From positions 1 through 64,000 of IMG/VR virus record IMGVR_UViG_3300031951_000087: a DNA stretch of 64,000 nucleotides; one strand, 5' to 3'. The DNA comes from a virus. Each line of letters opens with the position of its first letter. Positions within the stretch are counted from its first letter, which is position 1. Both the position numbers and the translations under genes were made by a program. The notes beneath the pieces were generated by a model. It made no database searches, was not told the DNA's origin, and saw nothing but the letters and a program-made list of their open reading frames with translations. This document shows, piece after piece, positions 9,169 to 19,000 of this stretch.

Positions 9169-10176
9169 TTAATTGTTGTTATTGTATCGTTTTTTTTCTT
9201 TTCTTGTTAATTTCATAATTGGTTGAAGGAATTCTACCCAAGCGTCGTCTTGTTTTGGCAAGTACTTGAAGAATCCATCTTCAATCATCATTTTCATTAG
9301 ATTTTTATAACCTCTACCTTCGGGGTCCATATCTTCTGAATAATAAAGTTCTACTTCTTTTTTGGCTTCTTCGGTCATTAAAGGGTTTGACAGACTAACG
9401 ATTTTTTCACGAATATCGTAGTATTCCTTTCCGTAGGTACCTGACTTTGTGGTACCCGATAATAAGTTCTTAAGTGGTTTGATTGTATCATCTATGTCTA
9501 AAAGTTCTTGTGCTCTTGTACAAATATAGTCAATATTAAGTTCTTGTTCAACAACCTCAGGAAAATATTTAACTAATTTCTTTTCACCAAAACTATAAAT
9601 TCCTTCTATATTATCGGATTTATCACCTAATAAAATTTTAACTAATTTGACATTTGCAATCGGAACTTCTATTGTCCCTAATTTAACCTTGTGTTTGTCT
9701 GTAACCCATTCTTTTACAATGGGTGAGTACATGTGTACTTTTGATGTGATAAGTTGTGTAAGGTCCTTATCTGAAGAAAGAATTGTTATTTTTTCTTCTT
9801 GACTTATTTGTGTGTAATAAGCAATTAAGTCGTCACACTCGTGGTTGTCAATACCAATTTGTCTAATGAACATTTCTTCAAGATATTGTTTCAATCTTTC
9901 TTTTTGTCCATAATAAGATTCTTTCTTTTCTTCGTTCATTGTTAAACGACGGTTTTCCTTATATTCAGAAAACAGTAACTTTCTTTGGGACGAGTTATTA
10001 TTCCCGTCCCAAAAAACTATTACCTTGTCGTAGTTGTATTCCGATAGGAATCTACGAAGAACATTAACAAAGTGGAAAATACCCCCAATATGTTTTCCTT
10101 CGTGGTAGAAATCTCTAACCCCGTGAAACCCGATTTTGAATAAGTTGTCTCCGTCAACTATTAAAGTTTTTACCAC
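9169..10176 (-). CDS. rnh: 5'-3' exonuclease / RNase H (T4 rnh-like FEN family)
   Basis: 335 residues from GTG 10176; T4 RNase H has 305. I chose this start because the longer frame to 10254 overlaps uvsX by 67 bp, and the conserved fold begins at once with TLIVDGDNLF. Metal-binding acidic motifs of the FEN/5'-nuclease family are all visible: VDGDNL, VIVFWDGN, NHECDDLIAYY, ILSSDKDLTQL and LLGDKSDNIEGI (helix-hairpin-helix entrance). It should remove RNA primers and 5' flaps during lagging-strand synthesis. It lies 11 bp after the uvsX stop in the same transcript. Confidence 0.85.
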   Translation of the reverse strand: MVKTLIVDGDNLFKIGFHGVRDFYHEGKHIGGIFHFVNVLRRFLSEYNYDKVIVFWDGNNNSSQRKLLFSEYKENRRLTMNEEKKESYYGQKERLKQYLEEMFIRQIGIDNHECDDLIAYYTQISQEEKITILSSDKDLTQLITSKVHMYSPIVKEWVTDKHKVKLGTIEVPIANVKLVKILLGDKSDNIEGIYSFGEKKLVKYFPEVVEQELNIDYICTRAQELLDIDDTIKPLKNLLSGTTKSGTYGKEYYDIREKIVSLSNPLMTEEAKKEVELYYSEDMDPEGRGYKNLMKMMIEDGFFKYLPKQDDAWVEFLQPIMKLTRKEKKRYNNNN

Positions 10177-10187
10177 TTGTTTATTAT

Positions 10188-11195
10188 TTATTCTTGTTCC
10201 TTTTCCTCTTTCAATTCGAAATCCAATGATGTTACACCAAGAATATCTTTCCAATAATCGGCATATTCTTTTTTGTAATTCTCTATAGATACCTTTTCTT
10301 CTGCGGCTTCTTTACCCGCCAAGAATCCGTGTGGGGTTACAATGATTTTTCCATCCTCATATCCCAATCCATTGATGTGGTTTTTCATTACGGATACTTT
10401 TGTTCTGATTGCAAATTTAACACTTCTTTTGTCTTTTGTTGCGGTAATCTTGTTTGTTCCCGCACCTTTTTGATTACCAAATAAGAAAACCAAAGATGAG
10501 TTCAACCAAATTGCTTCACCACCTTTTGCTTTAATCTTTGGTTGACCAAATGGATTATCAGGTAATTCAACCCAAGGCTGATTAACAATAACCAAAGTGT
10601 TTTCGTATTTTGAATCCGATTTACGTGAACCTGAAATACGTTGGTTGATACCCATACCAATTTTGTCAGCAAGTACTGATGCGTTGTGTTGTTTACCACC
10701 TTTACCATCGTAAGTCATCTTACATGGTACTGAACCAACAGAATCCCACAAGAATAATAAACTGTAATCCAATTCACCTTTTTCTTGTGCATCTAACAAA
10801 CTATTGATGTAATCTGTAATTTGTTCAATGTAATCAAAATCATTATTGAAGATGTAAAATCCATCCCAATCTGATTCGCCAGTTTCTTCGTCAACAACTT
10901 CCTCACATTCAAAACCCATAATCTTTGCGTGTTCAAAAGACCATTTTTGTTCTGTAATAATGAATACAGGTAGAATACCTTTCTTTTGTGCATCAACAGC
11001 GGCTTTAACTAAAGCGGTTGTTTTTCCTGTGTCTGAGTGACCCAAGAACATGTTTAGGTGCCCAATTGCAGGACCTGGAAGTCCTACAGCGTCCAAGAAG
11101 TCAGAACCCAAATCAAAAAATCTTTGAGGTTTGTATTTTGCTGAAGTAGAGAATTTTTTCTTTACTGAACTGAAATCATTTTTTTTAATAGCCAT
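10188..11195 (-). CDS. uvsX: Recombinase UvsX (RecA-like)
   Basis: 335 residues against about 390 in T4. Walker A is GHSDTGKT at 52-59, preceded by GPAIGHLNMFL. Walker B is YSLLFLWDSVGSVP near 145. The DNA-binding loop region has GMGINQRISGSR, followed by TLVIVNQPWVELP. It forms filaments on single-stranded DNA for strand exchange and recombination-dependent replication. It lies between the ssDNA-binding protein gene and RNase H, the T4-type grouping. An extended inverted repeat sits between gp32 and this gene. The acidic C-terminal tail (ELKEEKEQE) is typical. Confidence 0.88.
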   Translation of the reverse strand: MAIKKNDFSSVKKKFSTSAKYKPQRFFDLGSDFLDAVGLPGPAIGHLNMFLGHSDTGKTTALVKAAVDAQKKGILPVFIITEQKWSFEHAKIMGFECEEVVDEETGESDWDGFYIFNNDFDYIEQITDYINSLLDAQEKGELDYSLLFLWDSVGSVPCKMTYDGKGGKQHNASVLADKIGMGINQRISGSRKSDSKYENTLVIVNQPWVELPDNPFGQPKIKAKGGEAIWLNSSLVFLFGNQKGAGTNKITATKDKRSVKFAIRTKVSVMKNHINGLGYEDGKIIVTPHGFLAGKEAAEEKVSIENYKKEYADYWKDILGVTSLDFELKEEKEQE

Positions 11196-11210
11196 ATATG
11201 ATATAAATTA

Positions 11211-11246
11211 ATCATGTATGGTACCATAGGAGATACCATACATGAT
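11211..11246 (-). other. Perfect 13-bp inverted repeat between gp32 and uvsX
   Basis: ATCATGTATGGTA and its exact complement flank a 10-nt loop, 13 bp past the gp32 stop and 15 bp before the uvsX ATG. There is no long U-run after it on the minus strand, so it is more likely an mRNA processing or stability hairpin, or a weak attenuator, than a strong terminator. Confidence 0.6.
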
Positions 11247-11259
11247 GTGTTTTAGTTTA

Positions 11260-12096
11260 TTAGAATGGTAATTCCTCGTCAGGTGACATACCTGCTTGTG
11301 GGTCCACAGGTGTACCACCGAATACTTCAGTAGCGTCATCACCGTAAACATATTTTTTAGCTTCCGAATCCCAACGTGGAACTTCACCACGAGCGATTGC
11401 TTCCAAGTACTCAACAGGTTTCTTAGAGTAAACGTCAGCCCAAGTTGTTGGGTCGTTTTTCCAAGTGTCCAATTGTTCAGGGTCTTCCGACAATTTACTT
11501 GGGTCATCATACATTACAGTTTGAATTGATGTGTATTCTTTTCCTTTTGGTGTTTTTGATTTAACCAATTGAATAATCAAATCGCGTCCTTCATTTGGGT
11601 CGGTCAAATTACCTTTAGCTCTCCAAATTGGAATGATTTTGTCCAAGATACCATCTTGCTTATAGTTGTGTTTAAATCTCCAAAATTTAACACCATCCTC
11701 TTCATGGTCTCGGTCAATGACCTTAACAATGTAAAATTTACGAGCTTTGTACTGTGCCGCCAAATCTTTGTCAGTTTGTTTGCCAGTTTTCATAAGTTCT
11801 TCGTAAACCTCAGTTAAAGGTGAACGTCCACCTTCATTTTTGTCGGGGTCATAAAATTTGTTGTAAGTACCATTTACCTGAATTTCGTGGAACCATACCT
11901 CCTTGAAAGGAGATGAACCATCGGTAGTTGGGAGGATTCTAATTCTTCTTTGTCCTGAATTTTCACCTTTAGGAAGAATAGCCGCGAAATAACGCTTCAT
12001 TCTGTCTTCTTGTGACATCATTGGTTGGTCACCAAATGGTTTTGTGTTTTGTTCGTACTGCGCCAAAACGGCATCAAATGTTTTGTCTGTCATCAT
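11260..12096 (-). CDS. 32: Single-stranded DNA-binding protein, gp32-like
   Basis: 278 residues (T4 gp32 has 301). It shows the gp32 core: RMKRYFAAILPKGENSGQRR early, RIRILPTTDGSSPFKEVWFH, then KFYIVKVIDRDHEEDGVKFWRF. It ends in an acidic tail finishing SPDEELPF, as expected for protein partner binding. No cysteine is present in the whole protein, so the T4 zinc site (His and three Cys) is absent. It coats single-stranded DNA at forks and recombination sites. It heads the replication operon and is preceded by a structured leader that may be an autoregulatory site. Met1 and Met2 are both possible starts. Confidence 0.82.
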   Translation of the reverse strand: MMTDKTFDAVLAQYEQNTKPFGDQPMMSQEDRMKRYFAAILPKGENSGQRRIRILPTTDGSSPFKEVWFHEIQVNGTYNKFYDPDKNEGGRSPLTEVYEELMKTGKQTDKDLAAQYKARKFYIVKVIDRDHEEDGVKFWRFKHNYKQDGILDKIIPIWRAKGNLTDPNEGRDLIIQLVKSKTPKGKEYTSIQTVMYDDPSKLSEDPEQLDTWKNDPTTWADVYSKKPVEYLEAIARGEVPRWDSEAKKYVYGDDATEVFGGTPVDPQAGMSPDEELPF

Positions 12097-12141
12097 AATT
12101 GTATTTTTTATCTTTTAATGTAAGATAAGTATAATACAATT
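12097..12141 (-). promoter_or_regulatory. Structured leader directly upstream of gp32
   Basis: Two nested perfect complements: an outer 8-bp pair (12097-12104 with 12134-12141) and an inner 7-bp pair (12108-12114 with 12122-12128) around a 7-nt loop. The outer stem touches the ATG, so folding would hide the start. T4 gp32 represses its own translation through a leader structure, and this could be the counterpart (inference). Confidence 0.5.
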
Positions 12142-12156
12142 TTTTCAGAAATCAAA

Positions 12157-12822
12157 TTAGTTTTGTAAACCAACGTCAAAAGATTTTCTAACATTCATCT
12201 TGTCGTAGTTTTCTACATCATCAGGTGTTAGAATATATTGTTCTTTTCCCTGTTGTTGCATTTGTGGTTCTTTTTCAGTAAAAAAATCAGACAACTTTTG
12301 ACTGTAAGGACCGGAATCTAAAGACCTTAATTCTAATTTTTCTTGTGCAGTTTTTGGTCTGTATTGTTCAACTTTATCTTCAATTGAATTAATCTTTTCG
12401 AAGATTGAATCCATCTGAGCCAATTTACCCTCTAAGTCATTTAATTTAGACATCATTGAATTCATGTATTCTTCCTGCTTTGACTGCATGTCTTTCTGTG
12501 TGGTGACCAATTCTGTAATATCCAACTCTTCAGTACCACTATCATTTTTTCCACCTTCAGAATCACCCGTTTCAATTTCTTCAACATCAGGGTCGTTTTC
12601 AATATCAATAGGTGCGCCTGTTTCAGGTGCTGCTTCTCCTTCAGGTGGTGTAGCGCCACCTAATGTTGTATCATCAGCCGCAGGTGGTGGAGGTTCAACC
12701 GCACCAGGTTCATCACCCGCTGGTGGTGGAGGTAACGCAGCGTCTTGTTCAACAATATAACTGTTGATTTGATTATATCTTTTTAATTCCTCTAATATTG
12801 TTTTTGAAACTTTGTTTTCCAT
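12157..12822 (-). CDS. Acidic proline-rich protein with C-terminal coiled coil, unknown
   Basis: 221 residues, unrecognised. After a short charged N-terminus (ILEELKRYNQINSYIVEQD), residues about 27-110 are low-complexity Pro/Ala/Gly/Glu (PPPPAGDEPGAVEPPPPA, then an acidic stretch), likely disordered. Residues about 110-165 are Gln/Glu/Lys/Leu-rich and predict a coiled coil (MNSMMSKLNDLEGKLAQMDS). No enzymatic motif is seen. It lies between the gp32 gene and a 75-residue gene. A structural or scaffold-type role is possible but only inferred. Confidence 0.65.
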   Translation of the reverse strand: MENKVSKTILEELKRYNQINSYIVEQDAALPPPPAGDEPGAVEPPPPAADDTTLGGATPPEGEAAPETGAPIDIENDPDVEEIETGDSEGGKNDSGTEELDITELVTTQKDMQSKQEEYMNSMMSKLNDLEGKLAQMDSIFEKINSIEDKVEQYRPKTAQEKLELRSLDSGPYSQKLSDFFTEKEPQMQQQGKEQYILTPDDVENYDKMNVRKSFDVGLQN

Positions 12823-12824
12823 GA

Positions 12825-13052
12825 TTATCCGTTTAATAATGTTTTAACACCCTGTGGTGTTTCTACTCTTAATGTTTTGTTTAATTTCATAGTGTTGTCC
12901 ACTCTTTCAATCAAACCATCCTTTAATCTTACAGTATAACAGTCACCAGTCTGTAAATCACAAACTTCTTTATATCCGTTACCTAAATCTTTTTCGGCAA
13001 TAACAGTATCTTTCTGTAAGTAGTTGTCCAATAAATTTTTTAAATTACTCAT
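12825..13052 (-). CDS. Small hypothetical protein
   Basis: 75 residues, unrecognised. An N-terminal helix (NLKNLLDNYLQKDTVI) is followed by a short beta-rich part (YKEVCDLQTGDCYTVRLKDG) with two cysteines. It is preceded by a TATTTAT box 13 nt before the ATG and followed after 2 bp by the proline-rich protein gene, so the two are probably co-transcribed. The length, low-complexity-free sequence and promoter box support a real gene. Confidence 0.65.
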   Translation of the reverse strand: MSNLKNLLDNYLQKDTVIAEKDLGNGYKEVCDLQTGDCYTVRLKDGLIERVDNTMKLNKTLRVETPQGVKTLLNG

Positions 13053-13065
13053 ATTGTTTTTCTTA

Positions 13066-13072
13066 ATAAATA
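13066..13072 (-). promoter_or_regulatory. TATTTAT box, putative late promoter
   Basis: TATATTTATTAAG on the minus strand, 13 nt before the ATG at 13052, in the gap between the 2101-residue gene and the small gene. Confidence 0.45.
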
Positions 13073-13090
13073 TAACGATTATTTAATTTA

Positions 13091-16000
13091 TTACAAACCT
13101 GATATTTTTGCTTGTGTGTATGCCCATCTGGTGTTTGCCAGCCAAGTATTATAATTTGTATTTTGATTATATGGTACTGTAAGTGAACCTGATGTATACC
13201 AAGTATTATAAAATAACTTTATAATTGCTTGTATTTTTTTCTCATCATCATCAGCCTGATTAAAATATTCTTGTATCCTATTTTGGTTGATGTCTCTAAA
13301 GAAGTCTATACTATCTTTGACTGTATCAAAAGTTGCAAACGGTCTAGTAAAATTTTCACCTGTTGTTAAACATCTATATTTTTTAATTAACGATGAAGTA
13401 GCGCCTGGTTGTTTAATATCCACAGTAGCACCGTATAAATTATTTTGATTGTATTGTAATCTTACATCAGTATCTGTTGGGTTGCCCATCATATATAATA
13501 CACAAAACATATACGTTTTTAATAAGGTATCTGTTGTTGAATTATTGATAAGTGTTACTAACTCATTGACAGTAATTGAACTTGAAATAAAGTTACTTGA
13601 CTCAATTAGACCATAGATTGCTTTAATATTTTCACTACAATCTTGTACTGTAATATCTGTTGTTTGTACAATAAACCCTTGATAAGGTGTTCTGGCCGAT
13701 AAAACAAGGTCTTTGGATTGCTCACCTGTGAAATACTGATTAGAATTATTATCAAAGGTAACCAAAGTATTGTTTGTTACAAATTGTTTTACTTTGTCCG
13801 ATAATTTTTTTGAAAAATCTTCATTCACACTAGCCAAATCATCGGAAACTTTTGTATTGATATTCGCAGACACCCTTTGTCCGTTGAATTCTGTATTAAA
13901 ACTTCCCGGACTAATACTATGTTTTACGTTTCTAATAATATATGTTCCATTAAACATAGGCATGTGTCTTAACACAAAATACATGGTTGGTTGAATCATG
14001 ACATTACCTAATGTTTTTATGGTACTAGAATAGGAACGGTTTTTATAAAAATCATATAGTGATGTTGTTTGTTGCATGGTTTTTTTACCAGCCCCTTGAT
14101 TTCCTAAATCAATAGTTGTTTGAATCTGTTCGGAGGATGTCACACCCTGTTCTTGATTTATATCAACAGATTTAAAAATACTTTGATTGATGGTTCCAAA
14201 ATCCACCACAAAACCAACAGCTTTATTACTATTTTTTTCATTAGTAGAACCCTGTTGAATTATTGGATTGTTTGTTGGGTCACCCAAGTCAAAAGAATCA
14301 CTTTTGAATGGATAACTTGGGTCATTTTCTAATGACAGGGTTTGCGATGGTCTATCTACGTATTGACACAAGAATTTTGGTGCAGAATTGATGTTATCCA
14401 CATATGTAAATGTACTAAAAACATCATTGGCATTGTTTACAATCGACGAGTTTCTGTTTGTGTTACTTGCTGTTGATTTACCGTAGAAATTAATATAAGC
14501 TGGCATAACAAAAAAATTCATTCTGTTATCAGCAATCACTTGTCTAACTAAGGACATAATTGAATTTGATGAATTATCCCAAGTACAATATTTTCTGATA
14601 GTATCTGTATTGATAATCAATTCATCACCAATGTCACGATTAGCTTTATCAAAAAATAAAAATTCTTCAAATAGTAGTCTTTCTTTGAAGTTTCTACCAG
14701 CCACCCATTTATCGTTTACCGCTTTAAATAATTCCCATTGTTCAAGTTTTATTATGTCACCATCCAATTTCGAATCAACATTTTGTGTTGACTGTTGTTT
14801 TGGTCCATTAATAGATGATGGGAGCTTTAATCTAAATTGTTGTTCAATCGCTGTACGTTTGGTTTCCGCAACGTTTAAAATTGTTGAAATAGCATTAGCG
14901 AACGTTGTTGGATTATATAATGGATTTATATTCTTTTGAGTTGCATAAATTCTAATTAAAGGATATAACAATTCAATATTACGACTTATAAATGGAATTT
15001 CATTATCCCTAAAGAAATCATAAACAGTTGAACCCGTATTAGTATATTCAATACCTTTAATTGTTGAAAACCCTACGTATTTTTGTAATGCTTTCCAAAC
15101 TTCGGGATATGCCGCTTTTGACTGTTCAACAGTTTTTCCACCCTCACTTGGTAATGGATTTGGGTCATTAGGATAAGAATTTACATATTGTCCACCATAA
15201 TTAAAATCGGGACCTTCTGGTTTAAATTTTGGGTTTTTAGAAAAATACCCAAATTGTTGTCTATTAAACTTTTTTGGATTTCCATTTTTTAAGTATACTT
15301 TAATATTAACAAACTTACTCAAAACATCTGTAATTTCAGCAGCTTGTTGAGCACCTAAATTAATATTGTCTTTTCCTGATTGAGGTTTGATAAGGAACAT
15401 TTTCTTAAATAAATTCACAATATTAGCATACGTTGTATTGTCACCTTCGGGTGAAAATATTTTTGATTGTCCACCCTTTTTACAGAATTCTTTAAATTCA
15501 GTTTCAAAAGAATCTAATTGGTCTTTAGAAAAAACACCAAATAAATCTTCAATTGAACTGTATTCAGTACCAATATCAAAATCAGGTTGATTTTCGGTTG
15601 TTCCTGTTCTAACATATTTCAGATATTCAAATGGTGTTGGTTGTTTAACTTTCAAATTATCAAACCATCCGTAGTTTGGCGCATTCCATAGTGTCTTAAC
15701 ACTACCGTTATACATTGGGTTTGAATTTTCAATATTTGAAATAGTTATTGGTGATGAATTTGTTGATGGTCTTAATTCAAAGTAGGATTGTTGGAATGGT
15801 TGTACACCAGAGGATGGGAATAAACACACATAACCTTCATATTGTGGTCCAAAAAAATTTGTATATTGTTGTGCAATATCAAGATATGAATAATAACTTA
15901 TAATTGGTCCCTCTGGTTTGCTAGTATAGGTAAAACTATTAACAACCACCAATCCCTCATCTAAAACAGTAGTATTGTTTAAATCATATGTCTCTGCATT

Positions 16001-19000
16001 ATTACCATCAACAAATAAATTAGTACCTGTAAAAATTTTATAAAAGTTATTTATTACTTTTGGATAAAACCCACTTTGGATACTATTAGAACCTATCAGT
16101 GTAAAATCTTGTGGTGTGGGATTTTCGTCAACGGGTATTTTATATGTTTTTTTTGGGTTTGAAGTAATTGGGTCATAATTTGTTTTGTAGTCAAAATCTT
16201 TCCAAATAGAAGTTAAGATATCTTCATTGTTTTCAATGTACTTTTTATATCGGTACCAAACTGAACCCATTTTCAATATCCAAGCGTATGGTAATTCGTG
16301 TACCGCTGAAAATTTATTTAAACTTGCAAATATATAATCCTTTTGGGTTCCATTATCACTATCGATATACTTTTCGTGAAGTGTTGAAAGTGGTAATGAG
16401 TTTAACAACAAATACCCAAGTTTTGTATATTTTTCATCTCCTGACGAATCACCCGATTCAACAATTGCATTAATAAAATACGGGGTGTTCAATAAACTTG
16501 TTGTTTGTGTAAATGTCAGATTGTTATCTGTTGTATATGTTAAGTTTCCTTCGGTATAAAACTTTTGAAGGTTGTTTCCATATCTTGTGTTATAAAAATT
16601 ATTAATAGTTGTATGGGTTGTTGATGTATTATTATAACCCGTTTTGTTAGTTTGGTTTCTAGTTAATGGTGTAATATTTGGTCCTGAAAAATTATCAATT
16701 ACTAATTTTTTGTCATTAAAACCATAACTATTAACTGTTGAATATCTATTATCTTTATTTGGTGTTCCTTGCATTTTTTGTGCAAAACTATCAATAATAA
16801 ATGGATATGTATCAAATAGTGTTGTTTCGTTAGTTGTATTAGAACTTATCGCGGCTTTAATTTTATCCAAACTTTTTAGTTTCAAGGGGTTTGGTGATGT
16901 ATTAAAAACTTTTTCACTCAGTAGTTGAAAACTATTATTAACTTGGTCGTTTATATAAGGTGTAACAAAATTCTGTAAGATAAAATTGTTCCATGTGGGT
17001 CCGGCTTGATTCTGACCAGCGGTTGTTTTTAAATAATTATATAAGGTTGTAGTGGGTAACGTATTGGAAATAACATTATTTAAATCACCAATTACTTGTG
17101 ATTGAGTAACGTTATTAATTTCAAGGTCAGACGCTGTAAAAACTAAATCTTCTGTAATACCACTGATATAATATAAACCAGAATAAAATGTGTTTAGATA
17201 TATTCTTTCATACATTTCATAAACATAGGTTTCAACAGGGACGTTTTGTTGGAGGTAAACATTGTTTTTAAACGGTATTTCAATCGCGTGTTCGGGTGTA
17301 TATTTTATAATTAATTCAGTATTTGGTTTTACATTGGTTGTAAAATTTCGGTCTTTATTTAAAACTCCTTTAAGATATTCTTCAACAAATTCAACTTCAG
17401 GCCAAATAACAGGATTATATGACTGAGTTGATTCACTAGTTGATTTAGAGCCAGGATATGTCACCTCATATTCAACTTTACCCGATGTTTCTTTTTTCTG
17501 TACAAATTGTGGCCAAGGATAAACAAAATAATTTGGATTTTTGGTTGTTGTGGTTTGTATTGTGTTCTTACCTTCCTGAGATGGATTGGTCGTCAAAATT
17601 GATTTCAATCTCGCAGTATTTTCTCTTTGATTCCACGAGTTTGTATGAACATCATCCATTAATTGATAAAAAGCATCCACAGACGCCATTATAGTACCAA
17701 TTACATTTCTTACGGTTGGTCTGAATTGTAAATCTTGTACATTGTCATTTTTTTTAATTTTGTCTTTCAAAACTTGGTTAAGTCGTTCTGATTCGTCTTT
17801 TGATTTTTGAATTATTTGTCCCTTGATATCTTGACTTGTTTTAACTTCTCTGTCAATCGTATAGTAATATAAATTACCTTTTGTAATATCAATATTGCCT
17901 TGGTTGTCAATCGAAAGTAATGTTCCATTGTTTTCCAATTCGGTTTTTAAATCTTTTTTGAATTTAATAAAATCAACGTCAGTATTTGGGTTTGTAACTT
18001 GTTTTCCTCTTTGTTGAAAGTAAGTTGCCTCGTAATTGATATCACTGTCACTAAATTTTACTTTAAAAAAGTCAACTTTGAAAGCTTTTTGGTCAAGTGT
18101 AATACTTTTACAAAGGTCTGTCGGCACAGATTGAAATTCTTTTAAACCATTGTTTAATATTGATGTTAATTCAGTTTCAACTTTTCCTGATAAATCAACA
18201 TTGCTTTGTATTTCAACACCACTTTGACTGTTTGTTAAATTTTTTAATGGGTATAATTTTAAATTGTTAACGTTTGGAACTCCCGAATTAAATTCATTAT
18301 TTAATACTAATACTTTAGAAGTTTCTAAATTAGTTTCACCCCATTGAACAATATTATTACTAAATTTATTTACTGATTCATTATATCTTTCTAATGCAAC
18401 AATATTTGTAAAATCTAATTTTTCAAATTCGAGATTAACGAATTCAGTATATTTCTTTAACCTTTCCTGCATCTCGTTCAAGGTTATTACGGGTACGTTT
18501 TTGTCGATAAGACCGGCTTTTTTGTACTGTTCAAATACTTGTTTTATTTTTGAATATCCCTTAGATGTTGGTTCGACAGTTACTTCATTGGTAATACCAG
18601 TTCCGTTTTGTTGTACAGATGCCGTGGCTGAGTTAGGTGTGTTAACAGTTGGTATATTTGGTATGCTGGTTTGACTATACATGTGAGGTAGTGCAAACAA
18701 ATACCCTAAACGAATATCATCCAACATCGCACTTGTTCTAGCAATGAACTTTAAATTGACCACATAATTACCTGTTGATGCTTCAAATGAGGCTTGAAAA
18801 TTCAATAACATCAATTCATATTTAATCGACTTTCCGTAAAATCCCTTCAGAATTAATTCAAAAAGTGGATAGGGGTAATACAAAAAAACTGAGTACGGTG
18901 AATTTCCTCCTGTTTGGAATAAACTTTTACCCTGTACGTCTACTAATGTCATTGTTACGGTTGGTACACCATTGAATTTAATATCAACATTAATGTCTCG

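Noticed and set aside
12464-12760. Plus-strand ORF rich in Ser, Pro and Gly
   Set aside because: It is the antisense of the Pro/Ala/Glu-rich low-complexity part of the minus-strand gene.
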